Source of the DNA: Simmondsia chinensis | Taxonomy: Eukaryota; Streptophyta; Magnoliopsida; Caryophyllales; Simmondsiaceae | Reading direction: 5' to 3' | Assembly (NCBI GenBank): GCA_018398585.1 | Contig: JAGTTD010000022.1 | Coordinates: forward strand, 11,447,501-11,511,500 | Length of the DNA: 64,000 nucleotides | In this document: positions 42,800 to 54,578 of the stretch, piece by piece | How the letters are laid out: each line of letters begins with the position of its first letter | Position numbering within the stretch: the stretch's first letter is position 1 | The notes under the pieces: generated by a model | Seen by the model: the letters and a program-made list of their open reading frames with translations, nothing else | Databases searched by the model: none | Told to the model about the DNA's origin: nothing | Program-made: the position numbers and the translations under genes

Positions 42800-43760
42800 T
42801 TGAGAATCCGCCAGGATCATGGTGTATGGACTTAGGTTCAACTGACCATGTCTGCAATATATTATAAGGACTCCAACTAACCAGGAAGCTTCATGATGGA
42901 GAGCTGCACCTGACAGTTGGAGACGGGAGGCACGGTTTGGTCTTAGGAGTGGGACACTTTAGCTTAGTTTTTAGGAGTAGAGTTTTAATTTTAAAGAACT
43001 GTTTTTATGTGCATGCGTTATGTAGGAATTTGATTTCTGTGTCACGTTTAGTCGATGATGGATATTCAGTTAGTTTTGGAACTGATTTTATTGTTAAGCA
43101 AAATAAATTGTTTATTTACATAGGTACTTCTATGGACAGTTTGTTTATTTTGATGCTTGATCAAAACTCTACTAATTGCATGTTTGAATCTAACACTAGT
43201 AGACTAAGTGTACCTCTTAAAAGAAAAAGTCCTAAAGTTAATAATACCTTTAAGTGGCACCAACTTCTATATTAATGTCTTGCTCATATTATTTTTACTA
43301 GGATCTAAAGACTAGTGAATGAAGGATTAATAGAGTCTTTAGACTTACAATCCTTACCAGTCTGCGAGTCCTACATAGAAGAAAAGATAACTGAGTTTGT
43401 CTTTAAGAGTTAAGGCAATAGAGTTGGTGACTTGCTTGACCTTGTTCACACAGATGTGTGCAGACCAACAAATGTTAAAGCTAAAGAAGAGTATGAGTAT
43501 TTCATCACTTTGATTGATGATTGCTCTAGGTATGGCTATGTTTACTTGATGAGACAGTAGTCTGACTCTTTTGAAAAGTTCAAGGAGTTTAAGGCAGAAG
43601 TTGAGAATCAAACGGGTAAACATATAAAATCACTTTGATCGGATCGAGGTGGTGAGTACCTTTTAGGAGAGTTTCTAGATTTCCTAACTACAAGTGGGAT
43701 TAGATCTCAACTTTCTACACCGAGTACACCACAGTAGAATGGCGTTGCAGAAAGAAGAAA
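42800..43760 (+). pseudogene. Copia-1 protease, pre-integrase and integrase regions
   Basis: Decayed DSGAT region near 42,840 (TMSAIYYKDSN-like frame), then an open frame 42,937-43,275 with CFYVHALCRNLISVSRLVDD and YSVSFGTDFIVKQNKLFI. Integrase is readable as DLVHTDVCRP (43,438), EYFITLIDDCSRYGYVYLM (about 43,495-43,555) and LGMVRSTMSHA (43,770). Confidence 0.65.
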
Positions 43761-43999
43761 TAGGACGTTATTGGGGATGGTGAGGTCCACAATGAGTCAT
43801 GCTACTTTACCGATCTTTTTTAGGGTTATGCCTTGGAAACAACAGCTTGTGTTCTTAATTTGGTTCCTACGAAGTCAGTTCCTAAGACAACTATGGAGTT
43901 GTGGACTAGGCACAATCCTAGTATAGGATATCTTCGTATTTGGGGTGTCCAACACGTGTTAAAAAAGAACCTGGACAAGTAGGAGTCTAGAACATAAGC

Positions 44000-44022
44000 G
44001 TGTGTGTGTGTGTGTGTGTTTG
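44000..44022. repeat. (GT)n microsatellite
   Basis: About ten GT units inside Copia-1 pol, shifting the frame between integrase and reverse transcriptase. Confidence 0.8.
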
Positions 44023-44312
44023 TAGGTTACCCTACAGGGTACAAAAGGTGGTCTTTTCTATGGCCCTTTGGACCAAAAGGTATTTGTTAGTGCAAATGTC
44101 AGATTTTGAAGGAGGACTTTATGATGGACTACAAAAGTAAGAGTCAAATAGTGTTGGATGAATTAAAAGATATTGAAGCTACTTCTGAATGGTTTGATAT
44201 GTCTCAAGACCGAGTAGGTGTATGAGATACAACTGCGATTCACTCTAGGACAATTCCATGTATAAGGGAGCCTCGGCGTAGTGGGAGGATTGTCAAGTAA
44301 CCGGATAGGTAC

Positions 44313-45720
44313 TTGTCTAGCACCCTTGTGGTGGAGCAAGATGATATATCTAATCCCCTTAATTATGATGAGGCACTCGAGGACAAGGATGCTAACCAAT
44401 GGCTCTTAGCAATGAGAGCAGAGATAGAATCTATGTATTCTAATCAAGTCTGGGATCTTGTAGAGATGCCTCATGGCATTAAACCCCTTGGTTGTAAGTG
44501 GATATATAAGAGGAAAAGAGAGGAGGGGACAGGAAGATAGAGACCTTCAAGGCAACACTAGTTGCTAAGGGTTGTACCCAAAAGAAAGGTGTCGATTATA
44601 AGGAGACCTTTTCACCAGTGGCCATTTTAAAGTCCACTAGGATACTCTTGTCCATTGCAGCTCATTATGATTATGAGATATGACAAATGGATGTCAAGAC
44701 TGCCTTTTTGAAGTCTTCATAAAAAAAACTATATGGTCCAACCAAACGGTTTCATTAGTAAAAATTAGGAGCATATGGTATGCAATGGTATGCAAACTGT
44801 AAAGGTCTATTTATGGAATAGAATAGGCATCTTGCTCATGGAATAAGAGATTCAATGAAGCGATTAAGTCCTACGGTTTTGTTCAATTAGTTGATGAGTC
44901 GTGCGTGTATAGTGGTGACTTTCTTTGTATTGTATGTGGATGATTGGTAATGAGGTGGGAGTTTTATTAGCTGCGAGATCGTAAGAATGGGATGTTGGGT
45001 CCGTCTTAGACTGCCTACATAGACAAGGTGTTTTCTAAGTTTAAAATGGAACTCCAAGAACAATTTATTGCCTTTCAGATATGAAGTGCCTCTTTCTTTA
45101 GAATACTGTCCTAGGACATCTCAAGAGAAAGAATATATGAGGAATATTCCATATGCTTCGGCTATGAGAAACCTATGTGATATTATGTACTAGACTTGAT
45201 ATCTGCTTTGTAGTTCGCATGGTTAGTAGATATCAATCTAATATCCATGTATTATGCACTGGACGACAGTAAAGCATATTCTCAAGTACTTGAGAAGGAC
45301 TAGAGATTATGTGTTAGTTTCTCATGATGACGAGCTAATTCCAGTAGACTATTCAGACTCAGACTTTCAGTCAGACATGGATGTTGGACATTTGACGAAT
45401 GGTTATTTCTTTACCCTCGGAGGTGGAGCCATTAGTTGGAGGAGTGTCAAGCAATCCTGCATTGCTAACTCCACCATGGAAGCCGAGTATGTGGTAGCTT
45501 TGGAAGCTACCGAGGAGGCTTGTTGGCTAAGGAAGTTAGGCGGGGCTTACACCTATTGCCATCTTTTGTGACAACTCTGGTGCGGTAGCTAACTCTAAGG
45601 AACCACTGAAGCACAATCGATCCAAGCACATCAAAAGAAAGTATCACCTCATTTAGGACTATGTTAAGAAAGAAGAGATTGCAATTTTGTAGATTAATAC
45701 CACAAATAATTTAGCAGATC
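44313..45720 (+). pseudogene. Copia-1 reverse transcriptase and RNase H
   Basis: DEALEDKDANQWLLAMRAEI and CKWIYKRKRE (44,370-44,520), LVAKGCTQKKGVDYKETFSP and QMDVKTAFL (to about 44,710). A damaged middle lacks a clear YVDD. RNase H: LKYLRRTRDYVLV (45,278), SWRSVKQSCIANSTMEAEYV (45,435-45,495). End of pol near 45,800. Confidence 0.7.
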
Positions 45721-45817
45721 CTTTTACAAAGACTTTCACTCAAAAATCATTTGAGTCTCATTTGGATAGGATGGGAATGCATTATATGGCAAATTGAGTT
45801 TAGAACAAGTGGGAGAT

Positions 45818-47641
45818 TGTTAGATCTGGTGTCCTATGGAACTCAATTTATATGAACATTTTTATTGGTAAATAAAAGTTGTTTATTATCATCTATATGT
45901 TTATGAATTTATATACATGTGATATTGTTTAACTTTCAAAGCACATGCCATGAGATGGACGAAGTTTCTAAATGACATTTGGTATATCTGTTGTTAGAAT
46001 GAGATTATGCCACAGATAGACTAATAACAAACAAAATGTTATTTGATAAACGATTCATAGTTAGTGAAGAGTTTGGGCTAATTGTCTACTAAGACTATAA
46101 TGTAAAATTTTGATAACTTGTCTTGATTATGTGGATGGTGATCTAGAATGTTATATTGGGATATTAAATGAGATTGTTAAACTGAATGGACCATGTGATT
46201 TGCTCGTCTCTGTGCTACTATCGGAAGTGAGCAATTCACATATATTTTGTTTACGTAATGACCCTAAATCCGGGAAATAGTCTGAACTCGTGCATGGAAT
46301 GCTTTGATGTGCTAAAAGGATCGGGTTATTAAGTCTAACCGGGATCTTACATTCGTTGGATAATTGCATGAAGTGTAGCAGGAACATATATTTTGCTAGG
46401 AATGTACCTAGAATAATGTCCCCTTAGTTGATTAGCAAGTATTCAAATAGATTCTAGAAACTTTAGCTAGAGCATTCCTTATATTTGACATTTGGAATTA
46501 ATATAGTACTTTTCTGTATTAGTGAATTATTTGAGAAAAGCAAGTTAGAAACTAAGAAGAAAAAGTGAGAAAAAATGACAATAGTAGTTTGAGTTATTTT
46601 TCTCATGGACATTTAATAGAGGAGTCAATTGTAAATAAACTATTATAGAAAAATTTAACAAGTAAATATATTTGTTTATAGAGTGTAGTAGAACTTATTT
46701 AGTCAAATTAAATTTTACAAAATGATAATCAATTTGTATCATGTGATGATAATCAGATTTGATCCATTTGGAGCTAGGAATAAATTGTTCTTAAGGTCCC
46801 CACGCAAGCCTCTGAATTATGCAACTAAAGAAATCAAGAGAATTCATGAGAAGAATTATTTGTTCAAGAATTGAATAAATTACTTTTGTTAAACCCAAAA
46901 TTCATGAGATGAATTTGTACAAGAAAAAAGGAAAAATCTCGAAATACGCTCGAGCCAATCAATGCGCGACACTGATTAGCGGTCAACCCCCCGTGCGTTC
47001 GCTGGGCTTGCCTATGGGGGAACGATCCTCACCTTTCGGCTCTGGCCAATCACAGGGTGCCACGTGACACCCTGTGATGCATATATGCAAATTTAGCATT
47101 ATTTTTATGTATTTTGGATAACTATTTTGGGTGTTTTGACCTATCTAAAATACAATTTTATTTTTTATTTTTTATTTCAAATTGAATGAGTTGGTTTTTA
47201 AGCTCTAATAAATATGGAGTCTGGCGCATTAGGGTTTAACAATTTTCACTCAGTTTTTCTCCCAATTAATTAGAGAATTAAAAAAAGGAGAAAATCTTTC
47301 TTCCAAAACTAATTATTAAAAGTGCTTTAAGAATTGCTTGATTTCGTGACTCCCACACGCCTATGCGAAAGAGGAATTGCGGAGAAAACTTCGAAGGTAT
47401 CATTGGAGCATCTTTTGCGCTTGCGGTCTACAAGGTATGAGATTTTTTGACCTATACTTTTAAATTCATAGTTAATTATTTTTCATGGGTATGTCATCTA
47501 TACTATGCATTGTTATGTCTAATTATAGTTGAAAAACTTGTATATATTTAAAATTGGCAATTTTAAATCATGATTCTGCTACAACAGATAAAATCGTTGT
47601 ATGTAAGTCTAGATTATGAAATTAAAATTGCCCATCTAACA
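45818..47641 (+). repeat. Copia-1 3' LTR
   Basis: 1,824 bp from TGTTAGATCTGG after AAGTGGGAGAT to CATCTAACA. Contains a GC-rich patch with a CACAGGGTG...CACCCTGTG inverted repeat (47,052-47,077). Confidence 0.75.
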
Positions 47642-48180
47642 TAAGCTACCTTTCCAATTACCTCCGTGATCTGAAAAGGACCAAAAGGACTTAGGAGAGA
47701 GCTTGAGATTGCACCTATATGCCACTATCAGCTGTCTATAAGGGTAAAGTTTTGACTACGCCTAATCTCCCACCTTGAAGCTTCTATCTATCCTGTTCTT
47801 GTTAGTTGTCGGTTGCACTTGATCTATGCACGCTGCAAATGAAACTTCAAAACTTGTATCATTTCCTCCCTTCGATTCAAGCTGCTCTCCACAGCTTTCA
47901 CATTGCTCTCACCGGGCAAATAGGGTATGTGAGAGGTAGAACTTGACAATACATAGCCTCATTCGGTGTCTTTTGAGTGGATGAATGCCAAGTGATATTG
48001 TACCACCACTTTGCCATAGGTAACTATTTGGTCCAATATGTAGGACTGGTAATACACATGCACCTCAAATAAGTTTCCAATTCTCAATTGGCCACCTTCG
48101 TATGTCCATCCTTTTGAGGACGCTAGGAAGTAGATAAATGTAAATCAACACCTTGTATGGAAAACAAGGTCACTTTGAAA
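47642..48180 (-). pseudogene. Gypsy-1 integrase remnant
   Basis: Minus strand ITEVIGKVAY at the left end, then EEMIQVLKFHLQRA (about 47,875-47,830), AFIHSKDTE and HGWHGTIISDQDVVFQ at the right end. It lies directly beside reverse transcriptase; RNase H and the integrase core have been deleted at about 48,250. Confidence 0.65.
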
Positions 48181-48182
48181 TA

Positions 48183-48755
48183 CTACATCTTGGTCACTAA
48201 TAATGGTACCATGCCACCCATGTAACTTCTAGACATTGGCAATAGAGACTTAGAATGTAGATATAATTGATGAATCCTCAAGAGGTCAAAAGTGAGCTTC
48301 AAGTGCTCTGCATGAACTACCAAGTTAGTGCTATAAACCAAGATAGCATCAAAGAATACCAAAATAAATCTTCTCAAATATGAACGAAAAATAGCATTCA
48401 TGAGGGATTGGAATGTAGATGGAGCATTTGTTAGCCCAAAGGGCATTACTCGAAATTCATAATGTTCGAAGTGTGTTTTGAAAGCTGACTTTTGTATGTC
48501 ATTAGCATGCATCCTTATTTGTTGATAACCTGACCTTAAATCAATTTTTGAGAAGAATTTAGCTCCTCCTAACTCGTCCAACAACTCCTCCACAAGAGGG
48601 ATAGGGAATTTGTCCTTAATGGTAGCTTGATTTAACTCTCCATATTCAACACACATTCTCCAACTATCATTCTTTTTCTTTACCAAGACCACCATAGAAG
48701 CATAAGGGCTAGAACTATGTTGAATATAGCCCTTGGTAAGAAATTCTTCAATCAT
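48183..48755 (-). pseudogene. Gypsy-1 reverse transcriptase with altered active site
   Basis: Open for 190 codons: MVVLVKKKNDSWRMCVEYGE, FSKIDLRSGYQQIRM, MPFGLTNAPSTFQSLMNAIF, then FFDAILVYSTN. The catalytic FFDD has become FFDA, so polymerase activity would be lost even though the frame is open. Confidence 0.8.
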
Positions 48756-49067
48756 TACTTCAATAGCATCTTTCTATAGGGTAGGACATCTATAGGTCGC
48801 TTATTAATGGGTTAAGTGCCCTTTTTGAGATGTATTCTGTGGTCAAAGGCAGGTCTAGAAGGAGGAAGGTGTTAGGATTCCTCAAAGATGTCTGCATACT
48901 GCTGTAAGACCCTTGAATTTCACTTGGTACACTCGACTCACACTTCTCTGTTGAACTTGTTCCCATTAGCATCACTTTTGCTATTATCTGTTAGCCACTC
49001 TTCTATATTACTTGCAAAAGTGCCATATAAGGAGAATTAGGCATGGCCTTGGACAAAGTTTTAGATT

Positions 49068-49259
49068 CTACCACCTACAACCACTAGAACTATTTCCCTG
49101 CAGTAAATGTTGCTCACCATTCATGGAAAAGGTCATAGTGAGGTCTTTAAAATTACACTTAATATCTCCAAGTGTAGATAACCACTCAACCCTCAACACC
49201 ATGTCATAGCCTCCCAAAGGAATCAACATAAAATCAGATGAGTAACAGAACCCTTGCAT
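49068..49259 (-). pseudogene. Gypsy-1 protease region
   Basis: DFMLIPLGGYDMVLRVEWLS and LGDIKCNFKDLTMTF, parallel to the Gypsy-2 segment at 31,259-30,867. Confidence 0.6.
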
Positions 49260-49787
49260 TCTTCAATGAAGAATATAACATTGAGTATCAAACATCAATT
49301 TGCTCCCATTCGCCACTGCTATTGCTATAGGTTCAATCTTCCTAAGATTGCCATTTAGTTTAGAAGCAAGAGCAGCCTTCATAAAGTTGTGGGTGGAGCC
49401 AAAATCAATGAGTTTTTACACAAGCTTTCTCCCCATATGTCTAGTAAACCACAATGTCTAACAGCTATGTGTGCCTGCTAAAGCATGAACAGATATTTGA
49501 GCTGTTGGTTCTACCTCCAATCTCTCCTCAGACTATGCCTCTGATTCAATATACCCTTCCTCGATGCTATCATTATCTACTTCAATTATGAAAAGTTGAG
49601 GTCCTTTAGACTTACATTTGTGCTCAGGCTCAAATTTTTCATCACAAAGTAGCATAACCCCTTATCTCTTCTATCCCGCCGTTCACTTCTTTAGGAGTAC
49701 TCAGGGTTTTATTTGCATTGGACATGGTAAAGTAGGCCTTTGTGTTTGCATTATTATGTCTAGCTACATTGTTTGATTAAGGCTGAA

Positions 49788-50561
49788 TCAACCTGGATAC
49801 TGGTGGAGTACGAGCTTTGCTTCTGCTGAATTGGCAAGGCAAATAGCTTGTTGCATATTAAGGGGATTGCGAGCTCTCACTTCCATAGAAAAATCCTCTC
49901 TCAATCCAGTCAAAAGGCAACTAACAAGCTGCGTTTCCTTGAGGTCAGTTCTTACAGTTATTGCATCAAACCTTGCTAAGTATTCCTTGACAGATCCTTC
50001 TTGTTTCAAACTCATCAATTTAGATACTGGGTCCTCATAAGGATTTCCAAACCTGAACTTGAGGGCCTCTATATATTCTTCCCAACTCATAGCACCATCA
50101 GTTCCCCTACTTTTCATTAGTTGTCGATGCCACTGTGATGTTGTACCTCTCAAATATATAGAGGCCAATCTTAACTTAGCATGCTCAGGAGCATTGTCAA
50201 TTGAGAAGAATTGATCACAAACGAATAACCAGCTATGCACATTGTCACCACTAAACAAAGGGAATTCAATTTTGCTTAAACGAGCTGAGTACAAGTGAGT
50301 ACCTGCAGAACCATGTTGATTCTGAGCTGGTGCTACCTGTTCTGGGGCCACCTGAGTTGCTCCTCCATCCAAGATACCACTCCGATCAATGGACCCTCTT
50401 TGATGAAGGGACATTCCAATTATCATATCTCATAATTCGTAACGAAGCCTTCAATCACCAACTGGTTGCTCCACTATTTCGTTGGTAGCCTTGATTTGAG
50501 AAGCTAGTACTTCTTCAACCCTCCTAATAATTTAAGACAAAGAGCGAGTGTTTTTAGCCAT
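49788..50561 (-). pseudogene. Gypsy-1 gag
   Basis: Start MAKNTRSLS at 50,561, stops near the N-terminus, then open from 50,426: RLSKIEFPLFSGDNVHSWLF, LASIYLRGTTSQWHRQLMKS, ALKFRFGNPYEDPVSKLMSL, KEYLARFDAITV. Complete plant Gypsy gag core. Confidence 0.8.
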
Positions 50562-50605
50562 TTTTAAAAGAATTCAGCAGCACAAGTCAAAGAATTTAGT
50601 GGCTC

Positions 50606-50854
50606 TAATACTAATTAGAACAAGGATTTCACACGAATAGATGAAACTCAGGCATTAATACGTAAGATAGCTTGAGAAGAAAGGGAAGGAGAAGAAGAGA
50701 GAGTTTGTTATTATTCTTAAATACATCATCCACTATACAATGCCTAGAAGTAATAAGCATACAAACATCCTAACTACTTACACTAAAGCCGAAAAAGTAT
50801 ACAATTGATACAATCCCAAGCAATTAACTCCATCGTATTGAATGTCCGGTATCA
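50606..50854 (-). repeat. Gypsy-1 5' LTR
   Basis: 249 bp, ends CCGGTATCA before GATAA. The primer site (minus TAGTATTAGAGCCAC) overlaps its inner end. Confidence 0.75.
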
Positions 50855-51334
50855 GATAAGTAATGCGCATATGTTAATTCTTCTCTCCTTCTTCTTCCCT
50901 TTTTACTTTTGTTTTGTCTCTCTCTGGTTAAGTGGTCGATGTTGGGTGATTAAAGGCAAACATGCGGGTCCCAGCTCTAATGTGAGAATTATTTGTTGAA
51001 TTAGTTGTTTAATTTGCTGTTGGGCTTGAAGTCAGTGAAAGCACAAAAAAATAAGGTTTACTGCAATTATTCAATCCCCTTGTTCTCTGTTTTGATCAAA
51101 GAACTAATAGGCAATGACCCCTGTATTAAACTATTTTAACATTAAAAATCTCCCCTTAGCTTTATGGTCACCTTAAAGTTAAATAATCTATTATTCTCCT
51201 TATTAGTGTCTGTTGTAGAGAGTGATCTCTTCAACCCCAGAGCGTTCCCTTTGTCTTCAATTATCAAATTGTTGGCGCATACTAGATGTAGATGGACAGA
51301 CGCCTTTCATGCAAACCTTTGTCACCCTAAGAAG
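50855..51334. other. Sequence left of Copia-2, possible gene fragment
   Basis: The minus strand reads RVTKVCMKGVCPSTSSMRQQ up to a stop near 51,260. It joins in frame with GLKLEYDGHLL on the other side of Copia-2 (56,725-56,689). Family not recognised. Confidence 0.3.
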
Positions 51335-51671
51335 TGTAAAATATAGTAGACGAAATTGTATTTTTGTATAAAGTTGTGATTTGCAAATCTGTTAATTTAG
51401 GTTAGGATCAAATCTGATAAATTAGGTTAGTTAGGATTTATTTTTTCATATTTTTAGTTTCCTTATTTTTTATTTTCCTCTCCTTGACTAGGATTATGCC
51501 TTTATAAAGGTTCTTGTTAGAGTTAGAAGATTATCACATTCAATTTTCCTTTTTTTAGCCTCATTCCAGTTGTTCTCAACATAAGTTCTTTGTATTCATC
51601 ACATTCATAAAGAATCAATGCAAGTACTCCCTTGTCCTTGCTTTGTATGAAATGTTCAAGATTTTCTAACA
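51335..51671 (+). repeat. Copia-2 5' LTR
   Basis: 337 bp with TATA box TTTATAAAGG at 51,501-51,510. Confidence 0.92.
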
Positions 51672-51684
51672 TGGTATCAGAGCA
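51672..51684 (+). promoter_or_regulatory. Primer-binding site of Copia-2
   Basis: TGGTATCAGAGCA directly after the LTR end TCTAACA. Confidence 0.9.
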
Positions 51685-51834
51685 TAAAATGCTTGCTTTC
51701 GTTCTACACTACTGAGGTTTTTTTTTTTTTTTTTTTTTGCCTGATCCTCTTGCATGCGGTCATAGGTTTCGGCCCTATGTGCTTTCAATCCCTCTTATTA
51801 AAGTGATTGGTCTATCTTTCATCACCTTTGTTGA

Positions 51835-53201
51835 ATGGCGAAAGATCAAGAAGCAATTGGGTCCAAATTAGATGTTTGGAATCAGCAGATTCAGGCTTCA
51901 CAGTAGCAGATTCAAGGTCTGCACTCTTTAATCAAGGAAGATGCTGCTTCTCCTTACTATCTTGCAATTAGTGATGGCCCATGATTCTTGTCACTCAATT
52001 GTTAGTTGGGCTAGAAAATTTTACCACATGGGAAAGATCCATGAAAGTTGGACTTAGGGCCAAGAATAAGATGAGTTTTATTGATGGATCTTTGCCTCAA
52101 CCAAGTGAAGATGACCCGTCTTATGAAAGATGGGTCCGCTATGATAATATGATCATGTCCTGGCTAATCAACTCTGTCTCTAAGGATATTTCTGCTACTA
52201 TTGTGTTTGGAGACACTGCGAGACAAATTTGGCTTGACATTAAGGAGAGGTTCTCCCAGAACAATGGTCCTAGATTTTTCGAACTAAAGAGATCTATTTC
52301 AAATCTCAAACAGGGAAATATGGGAGTAGTCATGTATTACTCAAAGATGAAGGGGCTTTGGGATGAATAGCAGGGTCATAGGACAATGTCGTCTTGTTGT
52401 TGCGAGGTTTCTAAAGGTTGTCCATGATCTCGAGTGATCATAAAAGAAATTATTAAGAGCCATCAAAAGGATCATGTTATGGCCTTCTTGATGGGTTTAA
52501 ATGAATCTTTCACACAAGTCCGTCATCAAATTTTGATGATTGACCCATTACCCAGTATCAACTCTATTTTCTCTAAGGTGATACGACATGAAAAACAATG
52601 ACAAGTTATCAATGTATCGTGTGATACTTTAGATGCAACAGAAGCCATGGCAATGGCTAGCAAAATAAATTTTACCAAAGGAGGGTCAAAGCAATCCAAG
52701 AAACCAATATGTGCTCACTGCAATATTCTCGATCATACTATTGAGAAATGTTATAAATTACATGGGTATCCTCCTGGATCTAAGCCTAAGTCTAAGCATG
52801 AGTCAAGGGGGGCTGGTGTTTTGGCACATAATTCGGTTGGTGAATTCGACAAGACTGACTCTGGTCATAGTGTTCCCCCTTACTCTAATGAACAATGCCA
52901 GCAATTATTGGCTTTATTAAGCTCTCATTTGGCTGGACAAGATTCCACTCCCTCATCACATTGTGCCTTAGTGAATACGACTGGACAAGGGGACCAGATG
53001 AATAGCTTTACGACCGACATGTCTGGTAATGTCATGCTTTCCCCCTTTCCCTTTTTTGGACATGCTAAAGGAAAAGATGATCAATGTGATTGGGGTTCAA
53101 CTTGGATTGTGGATTCAGGTGCAACCATCACATTTCAGGGAACAAAAATATTTTTCAACACTTGTTCCTTGTGCTCCTTCACATGTTATATTACCAACTA
53201 G
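51835..53201 (+). pseudogene. Copia-2 gag, zinc knuckle and start of protease
   Basis: Begins MAKDQEAIGSKLDVWNQQIQ at 51,835. A stop after about 24 codons, then an open frame 51,981-52,370 (NFTTWERSMKVGLRAKNKMS, MIMSWLINSVSKDISATIVF, DIKERFSQNNGPRFFELKRS). Frame 52,647-53,201 carries the zinc knuckle CAHCNILDHTIEKCYKLHGY and the protease motif WIVDSGAT near 53,105. The CYKLHGYPPG context is characteristic of several plant Copia lineages. Confidence 0.8.
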
Positions 53202-53409
53202 TACTGAAGTACTTATCTCTCGTAAGGGAAATGTAAAGATTTCAGAAAATTTTCCTTACATGATGTGTACTTTATGTTCCAGATTTTAAGTATAATCTAC
53301 TTGACTTATGTTTTCTATTGGTCAATCATTGAACAAGCAAAAATTGACTTGTGTTTTCTTGGCTAACTCTTGCCATATTCAGGACCCTATAAGTTAGAAA
53401 ACGATTGGA

Positions 53410-54475
53410 ATGGCTAGAAGAGTCGGCGTTCTGTTCGTGCTTATTCCTAGTACTGCTGCTATCTCCACTGATGTGGTGAAGAAAAATCAATATCCTATTA
53501 CTTCCCATTCTTGCAATGTTTTTACTTCAATTAATAAAGCTGGTGAAATGAATAATGCTTTGGACTTGTGGCATGTTAGGATGGGCCACCCTTTTGATGC
53601 TAAGCTGCAGCTCTTAAAGCTAGTTGGTAATGAAAAACTGAGTATTCCTTCCAATTTGTCCTTTGGCTAAGCAAAAGAGACTCCCATTTCCCATTAGCTA
53701 GCATAAGACTCCTAGTCCTTTTGAGCTAGTGCATTGTGATGTTTGGGGTCCATTACACTTTGAAACTTATAATCGTCAAAGATTTTTTCTTTCTATTGTT
53801 GATGATTATAGTAGAACTACCTGGATATATCTAATGAGAGCTAAGTCTGATGATGCTAGTATACTCCCCTCATTTTGTGCTATGATTAATACTCAATTTG
53901 AGAAATCTGTCAAGATTTTTAGGACTAGTCATGGAAGTAAGTTTAGGCTTTATGACTTTTATCAAGAAAAGGGAATAATTCATCAAAATGGATGTGTAGA
54001 TACACCTAAACAGAACACTATTGTTGAAAGAAAACATCAACATATACTAAAAGTTGCAAGGTCTTGAAGGTTTCAATCTAATTTACCGATGCGGTTTTGG
54101 GGAGATTGTGTTCTTACTGCAATTTACACAATTAATAGGCTTCCAAGTGCCAAAAATCATAATGAATCCCCTTTTGAACTGCTTTATGGTGCTAAACCAA
54201 CCTATTCTATGTTGAGAGCTTTTGGATGTCTTTGTTTTGCTTCCACCCATAGATCTCATAGAACTAAGTTTGAGCCTAGAGCTAGAACATGCATGTTTAT
54301 TGGTTATCCTTTTGGGATAAAAGGGTATAAACTATATGATTTAGAAACTAAACAAGTGTTTGTTTCCAGAAACGTTATATTTCATGAGAAGATATTTCTT
54401 TTTCTTGGGCAAAGATTTTATGACCCATTTGGACACTTAAGTTTGCCAAAAATTGTTTCTGAATCTGAACCATAA
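53410..54475 (+). pseudogene. Copia-2 integrase
   Basis: Pre-integrase motif ALDLWHVRMGHPFDAKLQLL (53,560-53,615), catalytic core start HCDVWGPLHFETYNRQRFFL, SIVDDYSRTTWIYLM (53,730-53,840), then HQNGCVDTPKQNTIVERKHQ (53,980-54,035; usual D..E pattern readable) and GCLCFASTHRSHRTKFEPRA (54,225-54,290). Stops after 53,670 and 54,067. Confidence 0.8.
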
Positions 54476-54578
54476 AGCTTTGACTATCCTATTATTCACA
54501 ATGATGTTCCTAACAAATCTACACCTAGTATGCCTAATATTGTTGGCATTAACCCTTATGGGAATGCATTAGCTTCTG

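Larger units (their letters stand above)
36768..47641 (+). mobile_element. Copia-1 LTR retrotransposon, decayed
   Basis: 3' LTR 45,818-47,641 (1,824 bp, TGTTAGATC...CTAACA) preceded by the purine tract AAGTGGGAGAT. The 5' LTR begins TGTTAGCTATTAGAG at 36,768 and matches for about 200 bp, after which sequence differs and no primer site is found. Internal: gag split by N3, zinc knuckle, protease, integrase, reverse transcriptase and RNase H, all with stops. Inserted in Gypsy-1 pol. Target duplication not readable. Confidence 0.8.
26497..50854 (-). mobile_element. Gypsy-1 LTR retrotransposon, split by two large insertions
   Basis: LTRs 26,497-26,786 and 50,606-50,854 begin TGATACC (decayed to TAATACT at right) and end GGTATCA (GGTATTA at left). 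They are flanked by GGTAA / GATAA. Remaining internal pieces, minus strand: 50,605-47,642, 36,767-36,579 and 26,917-26,787. Joined, they make only about 3.8 kb. Order gag, protease, reverse transcriptase, C-terminal integrase; RNase H and most of integrase are deleted. E2 and Copia-1 are inserted in the 3' part of pol. Confidence 0.8.

Noticed and set aside
26497..50854. Endogenous plant pararetrovirus
   Set aside because: All reverse transcriptases here are flanked by LTRs and integrase and match Gypsy or Copia; no movement or coat protein is seen.
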